64,000 bases of DNA, from contig WHUZ01000001.1 of assembly GCA_015179045.1 (NCBI GenBank), positions 2,914,001-2,978,000 on the forward strand. Reading direction: 5' to 3'. This document shows positions 61,567 to 64,000 of the stretch, piece after piece. The notes beneath the pieces are model-generated. The model had not been told where the DNA came from and did not search any database. It saw only the letters and a list, made by a program, of their open reading frames with translations. The DNA is from Kalaharituber pfeilii. Lineage: Eukaryota > Ascomycota > Pezizomycetes > Pezizales > Pezizaceae. Positions within the stretch are counted from its first letter, which is position 1. The number at the start of each line of letters is the position of its first letter. The position numbers and the translations under genes are program-made.

Positions 61567-62018
61567 CGGTACAGTTTTACCTAGCTATACCGGATGTATA
61601 CTCTGGACGACCCTTGACGGTTTTTGCAATTTATATATATAAAAAATTAGCTATACCAGACACCCAGTTAAACCGGACTAGACAACAAAACTATAGACTA
61701 TTAAATTCAAATTACATACAAACTAACTAGCTGAACCGGACGAAGGCCGCAACCATGAAACTTCTTTTATACCTTCTGTGTTTTATAGTGGTACTATTGA
61801 AGTATTCTCAGTATCTTGAATTCAATGTTCAAACTTCTTGGGAGATTGAGAAGAGAATACCCCGCTGGAATACCAGTCCTCCAGGCATATTGTATCTCTC
61901 AATTGGCTTACTAAGGTCTTTACCCCCCACTGGCAGGCAGTGCCCCTGCAAAATTTGTTATACCGGACGATAGGACAGAAAATGTTGGATTTCGGTCGTC
62001 CGGTGTAACTGTATTGTA
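61567..62018. mobile_element. Pogo/Fot1-like non-autonomous relic
   Basis: The left end near 61570 reads TACAGTTTTACC and then CTATACCGGATG. The right end near 61993-62012 reads GTCGTCCGGTGTAACTGTA, an imperfect inverted match (TACAGTTACACCGGACGAC). Inside, TACCGG and AACCGGAC motifs recur at 61664, 61726 and 61960. Nothing is coded. A TA-type target is likely but cannot be proven. Confidence 0.4.
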
Positions 62019-63208
62019 GTCCCCTAGCTAGGAGGTACTGGTAACCCCTTGTCAAATTACTGCATTCTGAATGCGGGCGGGGAGATTTTGAAATGGGCCG
62101 AGTAGTTTTTAGAGTCTGATAAGGCTGATCTTATCGGCGTAGGATCACATGATCCTTGTAGGTTACTACTTGATGCGCAGTGCAGCAGTACCTGTAAGCT
62201 AGTCTGGTTCCACCTGAAATAATTTTTATATTTCAAGAAATTAAGAGTCAAAATCAAGAAATACTATAGCTATAAAGGATTATCCATTTACTTTTTGAAA
62301 TTGAATCGGATGAACTCTAGGCTTCACTTTTATTACTGAGAAAGGGAAAGTCGCATGAAGGAAGAATTATATACTTATTTATATATTACTACCTCATCCT
62401 GATATATATGGAAGGAATGTCCCCAGTCTCACCACCTGGTCTGCCTCTTCATTGCCCCTTAGACTCTTGTGCCCCCTTTACCAACATCACCACCACGTCC
62501 ATCAGGCCCCGCCTTATACCTGCTGCTGACGTCGCCATTGATAGCATCGTCTCTTGGCCATTTTCAACATACGTAGCTCTAATTAGAGCGAATTTGGCCT
62601 ATAAAGCTCCTGCTATCTAACAATTTGGCTGATAAATAAATGGCTATTCTAGGCAACAGACGACGGCGCGGAAGACTGTGACAATATGATGGGCATCTGA
62701 AAATTTAGACAATGATGGTAAGTTGGTTTCTGCCTAACCAGCTTGTCACGAAGATATATACATGATTCATAACAAAATATTCCAAGTATAGCATGATGGT
62801 ACTCGCCACAATAACGCCACGTCGGCCCTAGCCGGTTTCGCCATTCGTAGTTGTCGCTACTTTGCTACGTGCTCTGTCTAGAGGATTTCTAGAGGCCAAG
62901 TAGCAGTGAAGAAACTCGCCACACTGAACGAACTATTACTCCGTGCCACCAAGTGGCAAGCAACGGAGATATGATAACATAAATGGATAATATGCAGATC
63001 AAGATAACATAAGCAAGAGAAGATGGCACACGCAAGCAGGTTATATAAAGGAGGCCAGGACCCCATATTAAAAGATGTGACCCCAGAACAGCTTCATTCA
63101 CTCAACTGCTCGGTGTTGTCTGAGCAGGCAAAGATTAAGTGGATCGAGCCCCGTTACACCTTGGATGTTCGTATTCATGAGGACGAGCTGGTTATGGGGT
63201 AATGCGAA
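62019..63208. other. Spacer 3' of the WD40 gene
   Basis: No gene recognised. Several short frames on both strands lack domain features. Confidence 0.4.
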
Positions 63209-64000
63209 TTAACAGGTGATGTCCCAGGAGTGATCGTCTAGCGCTCTGCGTTGCACTTGCCATACAGAAACAATGCGACCATTCCCTACTGCTATAAGAT
63301 AGGAAGGACTGGCATTGATGGCTCGAGCTGGAGATTGGGAAGCAAGCAGCTGGCCATCAGGAGAGAAGGCGACACTGTATACCCACTCGCTATGGCCCTC
63401 GAAGGTATGAACGGCCCTTTGCTGCTGAACTGACCATAGCCGTACAGTGCAGTCATCACTGCCGGAAGCAAGCAGCTGGCCATCAGGAGAGAAGGCGACA
63501 CTGTATACCCACCCGCTATGGCCCTCGAAGGTATGAACGGCCCTTTGCTGCTGAACTGACCATAGCCGTACAGTGCGGTCCCCACTGCCGGAAGCAAGCA
63601 GCTGGCTATCAGGAGAGAAGGCGACACTGTTTACTGACTTGCTATGGCCCTCGAAGGTATAAACGGCCCTTTGCTGCTGAACTGACCATAGCCGTACAGT
63701 GCAGTCCCTATTGCCGGAAGCAAGCAGCTGGCCATCAGGAGAGAAGGCGACACTGTATACCCACCCGCTATGGCCCTCGAAGGTATGAACGGCCCTTTGC
63801 TGCTGAACTGACCATAGCCGTACAGTGCAGTCATTACTGCCGGAAGCAAGCAGCTGGCCATCAGGAGAGAAGGCGATACTGCGTACCCACCCGCTATGGC
63901 CCTCGAAGGTATAAACGGCCCTTTGCTGCTGAACTGACCATAGCCGTACAGTGCAGTCATCACTGCCGGAAGCAAGCAGCTGGCCATCAGGAGAGAAGGC
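63209..64000 (-). CDS. WD40-repeat protein, 3' part (NLR/HNWD-like)
   Basis: The minus strand encodes five tandem repeats of exactly 126 bp (42 residues), running beyond the right edge. Each reads close to VAFSPDGQLLASGSDDCTVR, then LWSVQQQRAVHTFEGHSGWVYS. Unit boundaries fall at 63391, 63517, 63643, 63769 and 63895. The last repeat diverges (SQSPARAINASPSYLIAVGN, then GRIVSVWQVQRRALDDHSWD) and ends with a TAA at 63209-63211. Near-identical repeats of this length form the beta-propeller ligand region of fungal NACHT/NB-ARC-WD40 allorecognition proteins (HET-E/HNWD). The N-terminal effector and NTPase domains would lie outside the window, so NLR membership is inference; a WD40 protein is certain. 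Confidence 0.85.
   Translation of the reverse strand, partial: AFSPDGQLLASGSDDCTVRLWSVQQQRAVYTFEGHSGWVRSIAFSPDGQLLASGSNDCTVRLWSVQQQRAVHTFEGHSGWVYSVAFSPDGQLLASGNRDCTVRLWSVQQQRAVYTFEGHSKSVNSVAFSPDSQLLASGSGDRTVRLWSVQQQRAVHTFEGHSGWVYSVAFSPDGQLLASGSDDCTVRLWSVQQQRAVHTFEGHSEWVYSVAFSPDGQLLASQSPARAINASPSYLIAVGNGRIVSVWQVQRRALDDHSWDITC
63391..64000 (-). repeat. 126-bp WD40-coding tandem repeat, five units
   Basis: Exact 126-bp periodicity with very few differences between units. The differences fall mostly at the codons after ASGS (D, G, N or R), the next Cys/Arg position, His/Tyr before TFEG, and the GWVY/KSVN/GWVR/EWVY positions. Such pattern indicates recombination between units together with selection at surface codons. 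Confidence 0.9.

Noticed and set aside
63292..63987. Repeated frame MASCLLPAVMTALYGYGQFS on the minus strand
   Set aside because: It is an alternative frame of the WD40 repeats; the WD40 frame has the conserved SPDG, ASGS and VRLW residues.

Overview
The window is nuclear DNA of a filamentous ascomycete (Pezizomycotina). Genes carry several spliceosomal introns of about 47-93 bp with GT..AG ends, and the encoded proteins are fungal types. These include glyoxysomal malate synthase, Zuotin, verprolin/WIP, a VTC4-type polyphosphate polymerase, Vps33, Rna15/CstF-64 and a gene with highly regular WD40 repeats like those of fungal NLR (HNWD) genes. Long, transposon-littered, AT-rich spacers suggest a repeat-expanded genome; a Pezizomycetes-like lineage is possible, but that is inference.

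Layout, left to right. Malate synthase (1-891, minus, 3' end outside the window), POP5 (2661-3186, plus) and tRNA-Val(CAC) (4560-4630) are followed by a 4.7-10.2 kb accessory stretch. It holds Gln-rich gene relics, a hAT-like MITE carrying a tiny poly(A) retroposon, a foldback repeat, a RecQ-type zinc-domain ORF and a 33-bp minisatellite. Then come Zuotin (10232-11751), verprolin (13743-15074) and a damaged TAD2/ADAT2 gene (16143-16677, minus).

A second accessory island spans about 19-29 kb. It has two paralogous, unrecognised membrane/coiled-coil genes (19272-19947 and 28499-29109, minus) that share an intron position. Between them lie a Harbinger-like transposase relic, a 2.8-kb TA-flanked DDE transposon (21379-24176) inserted in a RecQ-like helicase relic, and a 3-kb element bounded by inverted repeats (25199-28244) that is full of satellite repeats.

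The next block is housekeeping: CTP synthase (30147-32280, minus), VPS33 (33771-36240, minus), an unrecognised charged protein with a hydrophobic segment (38023-39636, minus), an intronless unrecognised gene (43620-44915, plus), a small zinc-binding protein with a decayed downstream region (47878-48631), VTC4 (49468-52127, plus), RNA15 (53672-54834, minus) and an NAD(P)-binding SDR/NmrA-like protein (59538-60807, plus). The right end holds Tc1/mariner and pogo-like relics and the 3' end of a WD40-repeat gene (63209-64000, minus).

The conserved genes form no operon or cluster; they are ordinary cell functions scattered among mobile DNA. The most unusual items are the ultra-short A-tailed retroposon (three copies with target-site duplications), the two-member membrane/coiled-coil family, and the near-identical 42-residue WD40 units that differ at only a few codons. 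Splice sites were assigned by eye from reading frame and family similarity.
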